Shown here piece by piece: positions 53,788-62,532 of a DNA stretch of 64,000 nt. Within the stretch, counting starts at the first letter, position 1; each line of letters begins with the position of its first letter. The notes beneath the pieces are model-generated. The model did not search any database, was not told the DNA's origin, and saw nothing but the letters and a program-made list of their open reading frames with translations. Position numbers and translations under genes: made by a program. Origin of the DNA: Candidatus Aminicenantes bacterium UBA1061 (lineage in GTDB: Bacteria > Acidobacteriota > Aminicenantia > Aminicenantales > Saccharicenantaceae); contig DCDG01000018.1 of NCBI GenBank assembly GCA_002316315.1, positions 62,001 to 126,000 of the forward strand, written 5' to 3'.

Positions 53788-54066
53788 TTAACTCTTGAGT
53801 TTTTTTAAAGCCTCAATCGCCATCGTCTGCCGCCCTATGATCTTCTCCAGTTTCTCTATCTGAGCTTGAAGCACCTTCGTTTCATCCTCACTGCCCCCGT
53901 TGCTTAATCCCTTCTGACCAGCCTCCAAAAACCTGTCCCGCCACCGATAATACAATGCCTGGCTTATCTGATGTTCCCGACATATCTCAGCTACCGATTT
54001 TTCCCCCTTTAACCCCTCCAGCACTATGGCCATCTTCTCCTCCGAACTCCATTGCCTTAGCTTCAT
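53788..54066 (-). CDS. IS3-family transposase, OrfA (HTH)
   Basis: 92 residues: helix-turn-helix (KMAIVLEGLKGEKSVAEICR, then HQISQALYYRWRDRFLEAG) and a C-terminal leucine-zipper-like segment (LQAQIEKLEKIIGRQTMAIE). AGGAGGTGTCAGG stands before the ATG. The stop is 22 nt before the annotated orfB start. Confidence 0.92.
   Translation of the reverse strand: MKLRQWSSEEKMAIVLEGLKGEKSVAEICREHQISQALYYRWRDRFLEAGQKGLSNGGSEDETKVLQAQIEKLEKIIGRQTMAIEALKKLKS
53800..53806 (-). promoter_or_regulatory. Programmed -1 frameshift site (A7)
   Basis: A run of seven A residues on the minus strand (TTTAAAAAAACTC) near the end of orfA. Slipping back one base changes LKKLKS-stop into LKKNSRVNLGEVVELMRERG, which is the open orfB frame. 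This is the usual way IS150-type elements make the OrfAB transposase. Confidence 0.8.
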
Positions 54067-54134
54067 CCTGACACCTCCTTATTCAGTATAAACTCTATCT
54101 CTCAGAGGTGTCCACCTCCTCAGGGGGTCAGTAT

Positions 54135-54486
54135 AAACTCTTGACGGCCCCCCTAAGTTGTCGGCCGAATATTTTTCATGATTTTCTTCTTGCCCGGAAG
54201 GAGATGTCCGGCTGAATTCTGGCGCTTTTGACCTTATCCGGGTATTCTGTGCCCATCTCCGGCCTTTTTTTGCTCAATTTGACGCCCACGCTTAGTATTT
54301 TCTATCATTCCTGCACTGGGGATGGGGCAAAATTGGCGCAGGAGCAACTGTCCGGCCAGCACAGCAGAAAACCAAATTCTTATCTGTTAATCCATGGCCT
54401 TTGGCACTCCTGGAAGTTTCAGCCCGCCAACCTGTCTTAATGATGTTATTCTATCTGTTAGCCCAAGATGCCAAAAAATTGCCAGC
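54135..54486. other. Intergenic region, nothing recognised
   Basis: A + frame of 70 codons (54228-54440) is open but has no ribosome site and no protein-like pattern. No RNA or repeat was identified. Confidence 0.4.
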
Positions 54487-55527
54487 TCAAAGATTTAATT
54501 TATAGGAGATAATGACAGGATTGGGAAAAGGCTCACCGGACTGAGGCTCTTCCCATTTTTCGACATAAAAAGAATTTCCATCAGAGTAGATAATGTTCAA
54601 AGATAAGGGAATTCCGCCAGCAAGAAAATTGCCCTCAGTATCAAATATATCAAGATGGTTCTGGAGCTGGACAAGCAACAGGCTCTTTTCTAAGTAATAG
54701 GGGCCATTCAGAACACCTTGCCTCCCTTCCCTTGGTTCGAGCTGCTGAAAATGGGGATTGACGAATGATTTAACCAGCTGCCCACCTGAGGTATATTTCC
54801 GAATCCGGTAAAATAATGGATTCATTTCATAAATGAAATCGTCCTTATCTATAGCTATTCCATCAGTACCGCAGGAAAAGAAAAACTTAAAAACTTCTTC
54901 AGGAATCGGCGCAAAACTTAAGATTGTCTCCCCATTATTATTGAGCTTTTTAATGGTGTCAAAAATCCAGGGTTTCTGGAGTCCCATGACAACCGAAGCA
55001 GGGACCATTCCTTCATACATAAATATTTCATTTTTATGGTTGACATGTACAAAGTGATACCACTTGCCTTTAGATATTATTTGCTTTTTATACTGGTAAT
55101 TGTGGTCATAAAAGATAAGCCGACTTCCTAGATAGTCGTCTACAAGAATATCCCCTTCCGGGCTTACTTCCAAACTCACTGGCGTGGAATATTCCCCTGG
55201 TCCCTGACCTTGCCGGCCTAAGTTTTGTATAAAATGCCCGTCTGAACTGAATATCCAGACATTGTTCATACGAAGCCCGTCGGCTACGATGAAATTTCCC
55301 TTTGAGTCCCGGACGAAATCACTGATGGTGCTAATGGCGCTGTTTTCAGTCAGTTCCAGCTGGGTTTCAGCAGTCTTCGAAAATATGTCTTCGATTTTCC
55401 TGGCTGAGGACAAAGCCTTGAGTTCTGATGAGGATAGAGGCGAGTTAGGAGCTTTAGGCTGGCGAGAGCAGCCCCAGGAGAATAATAAGACTAATGCTAT
55501 CGATACCAGACAACCTCGATGCCTCAT
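54487..55527 (-). CDS. Six-bladed beta-propeller lipoprotein
   Basis: A 347-residue lipoprotein (signal GCLVSIALVLLFSWGC). Family motif: NLGRQGQGPGEYSTPVSLEV; other blades read FVRDSKGNFIVADGLRMNNV and DGIAIDKDDFIYEMNPLF. Start ATG 55527 is behind GGGAGGGAGG; an upstream in-frame ATG at 55593 would add 22 residues that overlap the promoter, so it is rejected. It stands alone between IS sequences. Confidence 0.86.
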   Translation of the reverse strand: MRHRGCLVSIALVLLFSWGCSRQPKAPNSPLSSSELKALSSARKIEDIFSKTAETQLELTENSAISTISDFVRDSKGNFIVADGLRMNNVWIFSSDGHFIQNLGRQGQGPGEYSTPVSLEVSPEGDILVDDYLGSRLIFYDHNYQYKKQIISKGKWYHFVHVNHKNEIFMYEGMVPASVVMGLQKPWIFDTIKKLNNNGETILSFAPIPEEVFKFFFSCGTDGIAIDKDDFIYEMNPLFYRIRKYTSGGQLVKSFVNPHFQQLEPREGRQGVLNGPYYLEKSLLLVQLQNHLDIFDTEGNFLAGGIPLSLNIIYSDGNSFYVEKWEEPQSGEPFPNPVIISYKLNL

Positions 55528-55546
55528 GACCTCCCTCCCTGATGCT

Positions 55547-55575
55547 CTATTACGATATTCTAATACCATAGTCAA
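55547..55575 (-). promoter_or_regulatory. Promoter of the propeller gene at 54487-55527
   Basis: Minus strand: TTGACT (55575-55570), 17-nt spacer, TAATAG (55552-55547). It places the transcript start about 15 nt before the GGAGG of the gene. Confidence 0.55.
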
Positions 55576-55710
55576 GCCCCTGTATTGCTTCACTTGAAAT
55601 CTACAAGAAACTGATCCGTTGCGTCACGAGAAAATCTACACGAAAACGTTTTGCCTTCTGGCTAAGGATGAAGCTAAATTCGGTGGTGAGATTAGCCAGG
55701 AGGCGAAGCG

Positions 55711-56078
55711 ATGGGTTTAGAGATGAAAGTTAAAAGAGCGGTCTTAAAGGAGATAGCCTGTAAGTATCAGCGGAGCTCTAAGAAGGGTAAGGGGCAGGTG
55801 CTGGAGGGGCTTCTAGGGCTTATAGCTATAACCGCTGTCATGGTAGCTGGTTATTGCGCAACTGTAGTCGGAAAGTGGTGATGAGGAGGCTCGACGGGGA
55901 GCAGGTAATAGTAATTGGGGAGATAAGGAAGATAAAGCGGAGGCGGAAGAAGGTATTGAGGTGGCTTGTAAACATCAAGTACTTTTTCTACTATTTGGGT
56001 AAGGACATTTCCCATGGTCACGGTAAGGATATTTCCCACCCTGATGGTAAGCAGATTTCCAATAGTCAGCTGGAATGA
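55711..56078 (+). pseudogene. Frameshifted N-terminal fragment of a transposase
   Basis: From ATG 55711 the frame reads MGLEMKVKRAVLKEIACKYQ and KKGKGQVLEGLLGL, then the similarity continues in the +1 frame as YNRCHGSWLLRNCSRKVVMR. This is the usual start of a group of IS transposases (K-x-K-G-x-x-L-E-x-x-x-x-L-T-G-Y-N-R). A frameshift near 55815 and the lack of any catalytic domain make it a remnant. It ends in a set of 24-bp tandem repeats. Confidence 0.65.
55998..56069 (+). repeat. Three tandem 24-bp repeats
   Basis: Units start at 55998, 56022 and 56046: GGTAAGGACATTTCCCATGG, GGTAAGGATATTTCCCACCC and GGTAAGCAGATTTCCAATAG, plus four bases each. They lie at the end of the transposase fragment and resemble the repeated transposase-binding sites at ends of some IS elements. 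Confidence 0.75.
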
Positions 56079-56336
56079 TTTAGACCTCCTTTCTTGAGAT
56101 TAACTTCTTTAAAAGGAGATTTGACGAGACTCACTCCTCTACTGCAATTTGAAAATTATCTTATACACCCGCACTGGCGCTATCACCGGCTATAAGTTCA
56201 GAAACGCAAAATAAATAGTTGCTGGCATTCCGACCTGCCCTGAGTAATTCTGGACTGACGCAGGCGTCATAAGCCTGGCTTATTCCGACTCCAGCCGACC
56301 GCGACAAGACTCCTATTTGCAGACTGAAGAAGATTA
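56079..56336. other. Intergenic region, nothing recognised
   Basis: No supported gene, RNA or repeat between the IS remnant and the serpin gene. Confidence 0.4.
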
Positions 56337-57629
56337 TTATTTACTGGCTGAGGGGTCAACTACCCTGCCCATGAAAAGAATATTGCCGGTAGCTCTGTCC
56401 TGAATAATAAAGATAAACGGATGGTCAGCTCTGAAAACCAATTTTTTCACAACCATAGTTACCCCGACGACCAGGCCCGTAGCGGCTGCCGCTTCTGTTC
56501 CCTCCTCATTGACCTCAACAAAGGCCTGGTGGACGACCTCGCTCAGATAAAAATCCCGCCGCCCATTGATTCCGGAAAAATCTGCTTCGGCCGGGGAAAA
56601 GGCGGTGGGCATGCCCATTCTGCCCAGTATGCCCTTTTTACCGCCCATCATGTATTTGGTTTCAAATTTGAATTTCGGCAGATAAATATCAATCTTTTCA
56701 GATCTCAACTGTTTTTTGTACTCGTTTAGCTTCTCGGCCGTTAGGCCCGGCTCAAGGCTTTTCAAATCTTTTTTAGGCAGGAGAACCAGCATGGATATTT
56801 CCTGGCCAGCGTAAGGAAGTTCTACCAGTTGCAGCTCATCATTTTCCAGATAGTTAAATCGCTTCTCCCTGATAGACATCATCGGCACTTTAACTTTCTT
56901 CTCCGGGGTGACCATGAATTCTTCCTCTCTGGTGTTGCCCGGAGGGAACTGATTTTCCCAATTGCCCTTAAAATAAATGGCGTTGGTCAGAACCAGGCGG
57001 GTTAGCTGGTTAAGAACGCCAGGCGGAATTAAATCCTTAATTCTGTTATTGGTCTGTTCTTCAACCCAGTGGTTTATTATTAGCCGCGAGTTCTCAGTTT
57101 CCCTGGCAAAATCCAGATCCGACACTTTCCCGCCGTAATATTTTTCGACCGGGCTGACATATTCAGTTAGAAGCGGATAGGCTTTCTGAGCCCAGAGGGC
57201 ATTGGCCGTGCGGAGCTCATATTTTTTGTCCTTCTTATTGATCAGATTAATAATCTCCGCAAATTCCTCTCTCATCACCTCGAGACTCTCAGGATAATGA
57301 AAAACCTGCTTGATTTCCTGGGCGGTTTGGCCTCTGGCTCCTTCATAGGTCATGGCCATGGCTGTCGACAGACTAAAAGGTGAAAAGAAAATATTGCCTG
57401 CGTTGTCTTTAAGGTTCAAATAAAGCTCAAAGGCGAATTGATTGGTAGCCGAAGCTATAATGTTCTCTTCATTCCGGAAAAGCTCCTCTTCACCCTTCTG
57501 ACTCTCCTCATTGACTAATTCGCTTTTAATTTTATGATTCACCGAACCTCCAGCTGAACAAAATATTGTCCCGGCAATCAGCAAAGGGGTAAGAGCCAGC
57601 ACCCAGATCAGTTTAGACCAATTTTTCAC
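56337..57629 (-). CDS. Serpin (serine protease inhibitor), probable lipoprotein
   Basis: A 430-residue serpin. The N-terminal signal (LIWVLALTPLLIAGTIFC) ends in a lipobox-like cysteine. Fold signatures are present: NIFFSPFSLSTAMAMTYEGA, LTNAIYFKGNWENQF, the hinge EEGTEAAAATG and the C-terminal RADHPFIFIIQDRATGNILF. The intact alanine-rich hinge indicates an inhibitory serpin. By counting from the hinge, P1 falls in VGVTMVV; no basic residue lies there, which suggests elastase- or subtilisin-like targets. It may protect the host from its own or competitors' secreted proteases. Confidence 0.9.
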   Translation of the reverse strand: MKNWSKLIWVLALTPLLIAGTIFCSAGGSVNHKIKSELVNEESQKGEEELFRNEENIIASATNQFAFELYLNLKDNAGNIFFSPFSLSTAMAMTYEGARGQTAQEIKQVFHYPESLEVMREEFAEIINLINKKDKKYELRTANALWAQKAYPLLTEYVSPVEKYYGGKVSDLDFARETENSRLIINHWVEEQTNNRIKDLIPPGVLNQLTRLVLTNAIYFKGNWENQFPPGNTREEEFMVTPEKKVKVPMMSIREKRFNYLENDELQLVELPYAGQEISMLVLLPKKDLKSLEPGLTAEKLNEYKKQLRSEKIDIYLPKFKFETKYMMGGKKGILGRMGMPTAFSPAEADFSGINGRRDFYLSEVVHQAFVEVNEEGTEAAAATGLVVGVTMVVKKLVFRADHPFIFIIQDRATGNILFMGRVVDPSASK

Positions 57630-57821
57630 CTCTTGCCTCCTCTTATCTCGCTTGTTAGTATATCAGGTTTCGTCGTTTTCCTGAAAATTTAGTTTTCTCC
57701 ATCGTCTGTCCTGTCCTTTAATTGTTTCCTTTAGTTGTTATATAATTTTTGCAGTTGATAAATTTTTATTTTTTAAATCAAAAAATTTTTATTTAACTTT
57801 AAGACGGAGGTAAAAAGAGAA

Positions 57822-58370
57822 TTGCGATTAAGAAGTAGAAGCTGTGTTTTTTTGTTTGGTCTGCTTTTAGTCGGATATGCTTATTCTCAGTCCATAAGCC
57901 TTTCCTCCCATGTTTCCCAGGAAAAGACAAAAGCAGAAGAGCCAATTGTCACCGTCAGAGTCCTCCCGCCTGAGCGGCCGGTTCGCCCTGGCCAGGTTTT
58001 TGAACTCTCACTTGAGCTTCATATTCTACCTGGTTTTCATATAAATTCAGAAAAGCCAGGCGACGAGCTGCTCGTTCCAACTTCTATCGAGCTCGAGAAC
58101 AAAGATGCCTTTGAAATTAAAGAAATAATTTTCCCTGAGCCTCAGGTTAAAAAATTCAAATTCGCCACCAAGCCTCTGTCTGTTTATGAAGGCCAGATAA
58201 AGGTCAAGCTTAAAATTGAGCTAAAAGAAGCAGCACAAGCAAATGCTATTGAACTGGCAGGAAAGATTCGCTATCAGGCTTGTAACGATGAAGCCTGCCT
58301 GCGGCCGGAACGCCTGCCTTTTAAAACAACCCTTCGGGTGGCAGGAAATACCAGCTCAAATCGCAGTTAA
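57822..58370 (+). CDS. DsbD N-terminal (DsbC_N-like) domain protein, exported
   Basis: A 182-residue protein with a signal peptide (CVFLFGLLLVGYAYSQ) and an immunoglobulin-like DsbD-alpha domain: FELSLELHILPGFHINSEKP and IRYQACNDEACLRPERLPF with the cysteine pair C-x4-C that shuttles electrons in DsbD. The membrane and thioredoxin domains of DsbD are absent. The only plausible start is TTG 57822, with GGAGG 11 nt upstream. It lies before two TlpA-like genes on the same strand and may pass reducing power to them. Confidence 0.8.
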   Translation: MRLRSRSCVFLFGLLLVGYAYSQSISLSSHVSQEKTKAEEPIVTVRVLPPERPVRPGQVFELSLELHILPGFHINSEKPGDELLVPTSIELENKDAFEIKEIIFPEPQVKKFKFATKPLSVYEGQIKVKLKIELKEAAQANAIELAGKIRYQACNDEACLRPERLPFKTTLRVAGNTSSNRS

Positions 58371-58494
58371 AATGGACCGCCCGGGTGGCCATCAAAAGGG
58401 GCCTTAATTATATGTGGCAGAAGATTTTTGCTTATTTGTCAAATGCTCGCTAATCTGAGATAATGCTTTTTTAAATGAAATGAAAGGAAATAAG

Positions 58495-60396
58495 ATGAAA
58501 AAATCATTTTCTTTGTCCTTGACTCTGGTTCTGCTCGCCAGTCTGCTCATTGTTTGTTCTGGGAGAAGTTCTACTTCACAGCTAACCATCTCGCCGGACA
58601 AACCCAAACCGGGAGACACCGTAACCTTCTCTTATGTGCCAGCAGACAAGCAGTTTCAAAGCAGCAACCGATTTATCCTTTATGTCTATGCCTTTTCAAA
58701 GGAATTACCATCAGTTACCCCCGTCAACCTGACCAAATCGGGCAAAAAATGGACTGGCTCCTATTCGGTTGATAAAACCGTTTTTGGCCTGGCAGCCAAG
58801 ATCAAGCTGGACGAAAAAAATGAAGATACAAATAAAGGTCAGGGATATTTCTTCCCATTATATAATGCCTCCGGTCAGATTCTGCCTGGCTATAAAGCCG
58901 GCCTGGCCCTGGCTTATACTTCCTGGGGTCAATTAATTGGAGTTGAACAGAATTTTAAAAAGGCCCTCCAGTTGACTGAAGAAGATTTTCAGGCTACCCC
59001 CTCCATCAAAAAAGACTTCGTCAACAGCTATCTTCGTCTCCTTCAATCAACTAAGCCCGAAGACTTGGAGAAAAAGGCTCAAGCTTTCCTGGATGAAGTT
59101 TCCAGCCTGCCAGAACTTGATGATTCAGCTCTGACCACCATTTATGGATATTATGCCCAGCTTGGAAATCAGGAAAAAGCTATGGCTATTTATCAGCAGG
59201 CCCAGAAAAACCCCAAAGGCGATTTCTTCCAGGTTCAGGCCCTGATGCAATTCAGAGGCATCCAGGATCCTAAAGCCAGGCTCGATTTTCTGGCCAGATT
59301 CAAGGAAGAATTTCCTGATTCAAAATATATTGACTCAATTGTCAGCATGATGGCTCAATCCCTTATTCAAGAAAATAAACTGGAAGAAGCCCAGTCTTTT
59401 CTTGAGAACAACAGGGGCCAAGCCCAACCCTATTATTTTTATGTCATCGCCTCTCAAGCAGCTCAAAATGAGGCCCAAATAGATCTGGCTATCAGGGCTA
59501 TTGATCAGGGGCAATCCTTAGCTCAGGAGCAGCTTCGCCAGCCCGATAAGTTCAAGCCAACCTATTACACTGAGGAAGAATGGAGGCAGGAACTAGAGAA
59601 AAATCTCCTGCCCATGTTCCTGGGCCTTAAAGGCCAATTGTTGATAAAAAGAGGCCAGGAAGGCGAAGCTCTGCCGCTTTTAAAACAGGCCTATGAGCTG
59701 AATCAGGGAAAAGATGCCGGAGTAACAGCTGACTATGTCCACGCCCTTCTGGCCAATCAGGATTTTGCTCAGGCGACAACCGTAGTGGAAAAATATGGCC
59801 AGGAAGAATACATCAATTCAGAACTCATGGGACTCCTCAAGCAAGCTTACGTCGGGCTCCATAAGTCAGAAGAAGGCTGGGACAAATATCAGAGCGAAAT
59901 TCAGGCTTCAGCCATTAAGGTGATGAGAGAAGACCTGGCCAAGAAGATGATAAATGAAGCAGCTGCACAGTTTGAGTTAAAAGACCTTGAGGGTAAAACT
60001 GTTAAGTTGAATGATTATGCAGGCAAAGTGGTTGTACTTGATTTCTGGGCAACCTGGTGCGGCCCCTGCCTTAGCTCCTTCCCCGGTATGAAGACATTAG
60101 TGGAAGAATATCAGAAAACGCCAGAGGTGGCTTTCGTTTTTGTTAATTGCTGGCAGGATGAGGACAACAAAGAGCAGGTGGTCAAGGATTTCCTGGAGAA
60201 AAATCAATATCCATTTTATGTCCTGATGGATACTACTAATAAAGTTACTTCTGATTATGGAGTCTCTGGTATTCCAACCAAGTTTGTCCTTGATTCCAAG
60301 GGCAGAATCAGATTCAAAGTCATCGGCTTTGAAGGCGATACCGAGAAGATGGTCCAGGAAGTTAAGATTATGATCGATTTGGCTCGAGGAAAATAA
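58495..60396 (+). CDS. TPR-containing TlpA-like thioredoxin lipoprotein (paralogue 1)
   Basis: A 633-residue envelope protein (signal LVLLASLLIVCSG, possible lipobox). After a beta domain (LTISPDKPKPGDTVTFSYVP) comes a helical TPR-like region (AMAIYQQAQKNPKGDFFQVQ, ALPLLKQAYELNQGKDAG), then a TlpA-type thioredoxin domain with C522-G-P-C525 in LDFWATWCGPCLSSFPGMK. Likely a thiol-disulfide reductase outside the cytoplasm. ATG 58495 has AAAGGA upstream; the ATG at 58480 is less likely. A near-identical paralogue follows after 93 nt. Confidence 0.87.
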   Translation: MKKSFSLSLTLVLLASLLIVCSGRSSTSQLTISPDKPKPGDTVTFSYVPADKQFQSSNRFILYVYAFSKELPSVTPVNLTKSGKKWTGSYSVDKTVFGLAAKIKLDEKNEDTNKGQGYFFPLYNASGQILPGYKAGLALAYTSWGQLIGVEQNFKKALQLTEEDFQATPSIKKDFVNSYLRLLQSTKPEDLEKKAQAFLDEVSSLPELDDSALTTIYGYYAQLGNQEKAMAIYQQAQKNPKGDFFQVQALMQFRGIQDPKARLDFLARFKEEFPDSKYIDSIVSMMAQSLIQENKLEEAQSFLENNRGQAQPYYFYVIASQAAQNEAQIDLAIRAIDQGQSLAQEQLRQPDKFKPTYYTEEEWRQELEKNLLPMFLGLKGQLLIKRGQEGEALPLLKQAYELNQGKDAGVTADYVHALLANQDFAQATTVVEKYGQEEYINSELMGLLKQAYVGLHKSEEGWDKYQSEIQASAIKVMREDLAKKMINEAAAQFELKDLEGKTVKLNDYAGKVVVLDFWATWCGPCLSSFPGMKTLVEEYQKTPEVAFVFVNCWQDEDNKEQVVKDFLEKNQYPFYVLMDTTNKVTSDYGVSGIPTKFVLDSKGRIRFKVIGFEGDTEKMVQEVKIMIDLARGK

Positions 60397-60489
60397 AAAA
60401 CAAAGTTATAAGCATCGAATCTTGAAACCTGGCCGGCTCAGGAAGCAAAAAGAGCTAACCACAGCTAAAAGAGCCTAAGGAGCTTAAAA

Positions 60490-62397
60490 ATGCAAAAGAA
60501 GTTTTCAGTTGGGCCTATAATTTTGTCAGTAGTTTTATTTTTCATTGGCTGTTCAGAAAAGAGTGTTGCCCCCGGGCTAACCATCTCCCCTGAAAAGCCT
60601 GAACCTGGAGCCAGTGTTACCTTTTCCTATGTCCCGGTTGATAAAAATCTTCACACCCGTGACCAGTTTACCCTTTATGTCTATTTGTTTTCGAAAGAAC
60701 TAAAGCGTGTTACACCCATCAACCTGACCAAATCTGGCCAGAAATGGACTGCTTCCTATCTAATTGACAAAGATGCCTTCGGTCTGGCAGCCAAGGTTAA
60801 ACTGGATGAAAAAAATGAGGATACGAATAACGGCCAGGGATACTTTTTCCCTCTTTATAATGCCTCCGGTCAGATTATTCCGGGTTACAAGGCTGGCCTG
60901 GCCCTGGCTTATACCTCCTGGGGTCAGCTAATCGGAGTAGATCAGGACTTGAAAAAGGCTTTGCAGTTGACTGAAGAAGATTTTGAGCTTAATCCGGCTA
61001 TCAAGAAAGATTTTGTTAATAGTTATCTTCGTCTGCTTCAATACCGTTCTCTGAAAACAGAAGGCTCAGAGGAAAAATTACAGGCTTTTCTGGATGAAGT
61101 TTCCAATCTGCCAGAAATTGACGATTCGGCTCTAATCACCATTTATAGCTATTATGCTGAGCTTGGAAATCAAGAAAAAGCTATGGCCATTTATCAGCAG
61201 GCCCAGAAAAACCCCACAGGCGACTTTTTCCAGGTTCAGGCCTTGATGCAATTCCGAGGCATCCAGGATCCAAAATCCAGGCTTGATTTTCTGTCCAGAT
61301 TCAAGGAAGAATTTCCTGAATCAAAATATATTAAATCCATCGTTGAAATGATTGTGGGGCCTTTAATCCAACAAAACAAACTGGAAGAGGCTGAATCTTT
61401 TTTAGAGGATAACAAGGACTGGGTTGATCCAGTTTATTTCTACGCCCTAGCCGAACAGGCTGCACAGAATGAAACCCAGCTTGATTTGGCCTTCAAGGCT
61501 ATCGAACAGGGACAATTGCTGGCCGAAGAGCAGCTCAGCCAACCTGATAAATTTAAGCCAGCCGGTTACACCGAAGAAGAGTGGAAAGAACAATACGAGA
61601 AAAATCTTGTACCAATGTTCCTGAGGCTCAAAGGACAGCTGCTGCTCAAAAAAGGTCAGGCCGCTGAGGCCCTGCCTTTCTTAAAACAGGCCTTCGAATT
61701 AAATCAGAATAAAGATTCCAAGCTGACAGCTGACTATGTCCACGCTCTTCTGGCCAATCAGGATTTTGCTCAGGCTACTTCAGTAATTGAGCAATATGGC
61801 CGGGAAGGGTTTATTAACCCAGAGTTAACTGACCTTCTCAAGCAGGCTTATCTTGGTCTTCACCAATCAGAAGAAGGCTGGGATAAGTATCTAAGCGAAC
61901 TTAAGGACTCAGCCCTTAAAATGATGAAAGCCGACCTGACCAAGAAGATGCTAAACGTGCCAGCCTCGCCCTTTGAATTGAAAGATCTTGAAGGTAAAAC
62001 CGTCAAGTTAAGTGATTATGCCGGTAAGGTAGTAATTCTTGATTTCTGGGCAACCTGGTGTGGGCCCTGCCTCGGCTCATTCCCGGGCATGAAGCAGTTG
62101 GTTGAAGAATACCAGAAGCAACCGGATGTGGCTTTTGTCTTTGTTAATTGCTGGCAGGATGAGGACAACAAAGAGCAGGTGGTCAAGGAATTTCTGGAAA
62201 AAAATCAATATCCATTTTATGTCCTGATGGATACTACTAATAAAGTTACTTCTGACTACGGCGTCTCCGGTATCCCAACCAAGTTCATCATTGACCCCAA
62301 AGGCAAAATTAAATTCAAGGTCATCGGCTTTGAAGGCGACACCGAGAAGATGGTCCAGGAAGTTAAGATTATGATCGATTTGGTCAGAGGTAAGTAA
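60490..62397 (+). CDS. TPR-containing TlpA-like thioredoxin lipoprotein (paralogue 2)
   Basis: A 635-residue tandem duplicate of the preceding gene with the same order of domains: lipobox (ILSVVLFFIGC), beta domain (LTISPEKPEPGASVTFSYVP), TPR-like helices and thioredoxin domain with C524-G-P-C527 in LDFWATWCGPCLGSFPGMK. The N-terminal half differs clearly from paralogue 1, whereas the thioredoxin part is almost identical even at DNA level. AAGGAG precedes the ATG. Confidence 0.87.
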   Translation: MQKKFSVGPIILSVVLFFIGCSEKSVAPGLTISPEKPEPGASVTFSYVPVDKNLHTRDQFTLYVYLFSKELKRVTPINLTKSGQKWTASYLIDKDAFGLAAKVKLDEKNEDTNNGQGYFFPLYNASGQIIPGYKAGLALAYTSWGQLIGVDQDLKKALQLTEEDFELNPAIKKDFVNSYLRLLQYRSLKTEGSEEKLQAFLDEVSNLPEIDDSALITIYSYYAELGNQEKAMAIYQQAQKNPTGDFFQVQALMQFRGIQDPKSRLDFLSRFKEEFPESKYIKSIVEMIVGPLIQQNKLEEAESFLEDNKDWVDPVYFYALAEQAAQNETQLDLAFKAIEQGQLLAEEQLSQPDKFKPAGYTEEEWKEQYEKNLVPMFLRLKGQLLLKKGQAAEALPFLKQAFELNQNKDSKLTADYVHALLANQDFAQATSVIEQYGREGFINPELTDLLKQAYLGLHQSEEGWDKYLSELKDSALKMMKADLTKKMLNVPASPFELKDLEGKTVKLSDYAGKVVILDFWATWCGPCLGSFPGMKQLVEEYQKQPDVAFVFVNCWQDEDNKEQVVKEFLEKNQYPFYVLMDTTNKVTSDYGVSGIPTKFIIDPKGKIKFKVIGFEGDTEKMVQEVKIMIDLVRGK

Positions 62398-62532
62398 AAA
62401 AGCCAGAAAAGCTTTAAACTATACTAATATTTTGCCGGCAAGTTTGATAGCGGCCGAATAAAAAAATATTTCTGAAAACATGGCTTCTGCTTTCGCCAGA
62501 TTTCATGGCCAGAAGCTGAAAGGTGAAAAAAC

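Larger units (their letters stand above)
52808..54134 (-). mobile_element. Intact IS3-family (IS150 group) insertion sequence
   Basis: About 1.33 kb. The ends are related inverted sequences: TGTAGTGAACCCC at 52808 and, on the other strand, TATACTGACCCCC from 54134. Further in, GAGAGATAGAGTT is perfectly inverted (52848-52860 and 54091-54103). It encodes orfA and orfB with a frameshift site between them. No clear target duplication was seen. A left-end fragment of a second copy is at 43983-44091. Outer limits are good to a few bases. Confidence 0.85.
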
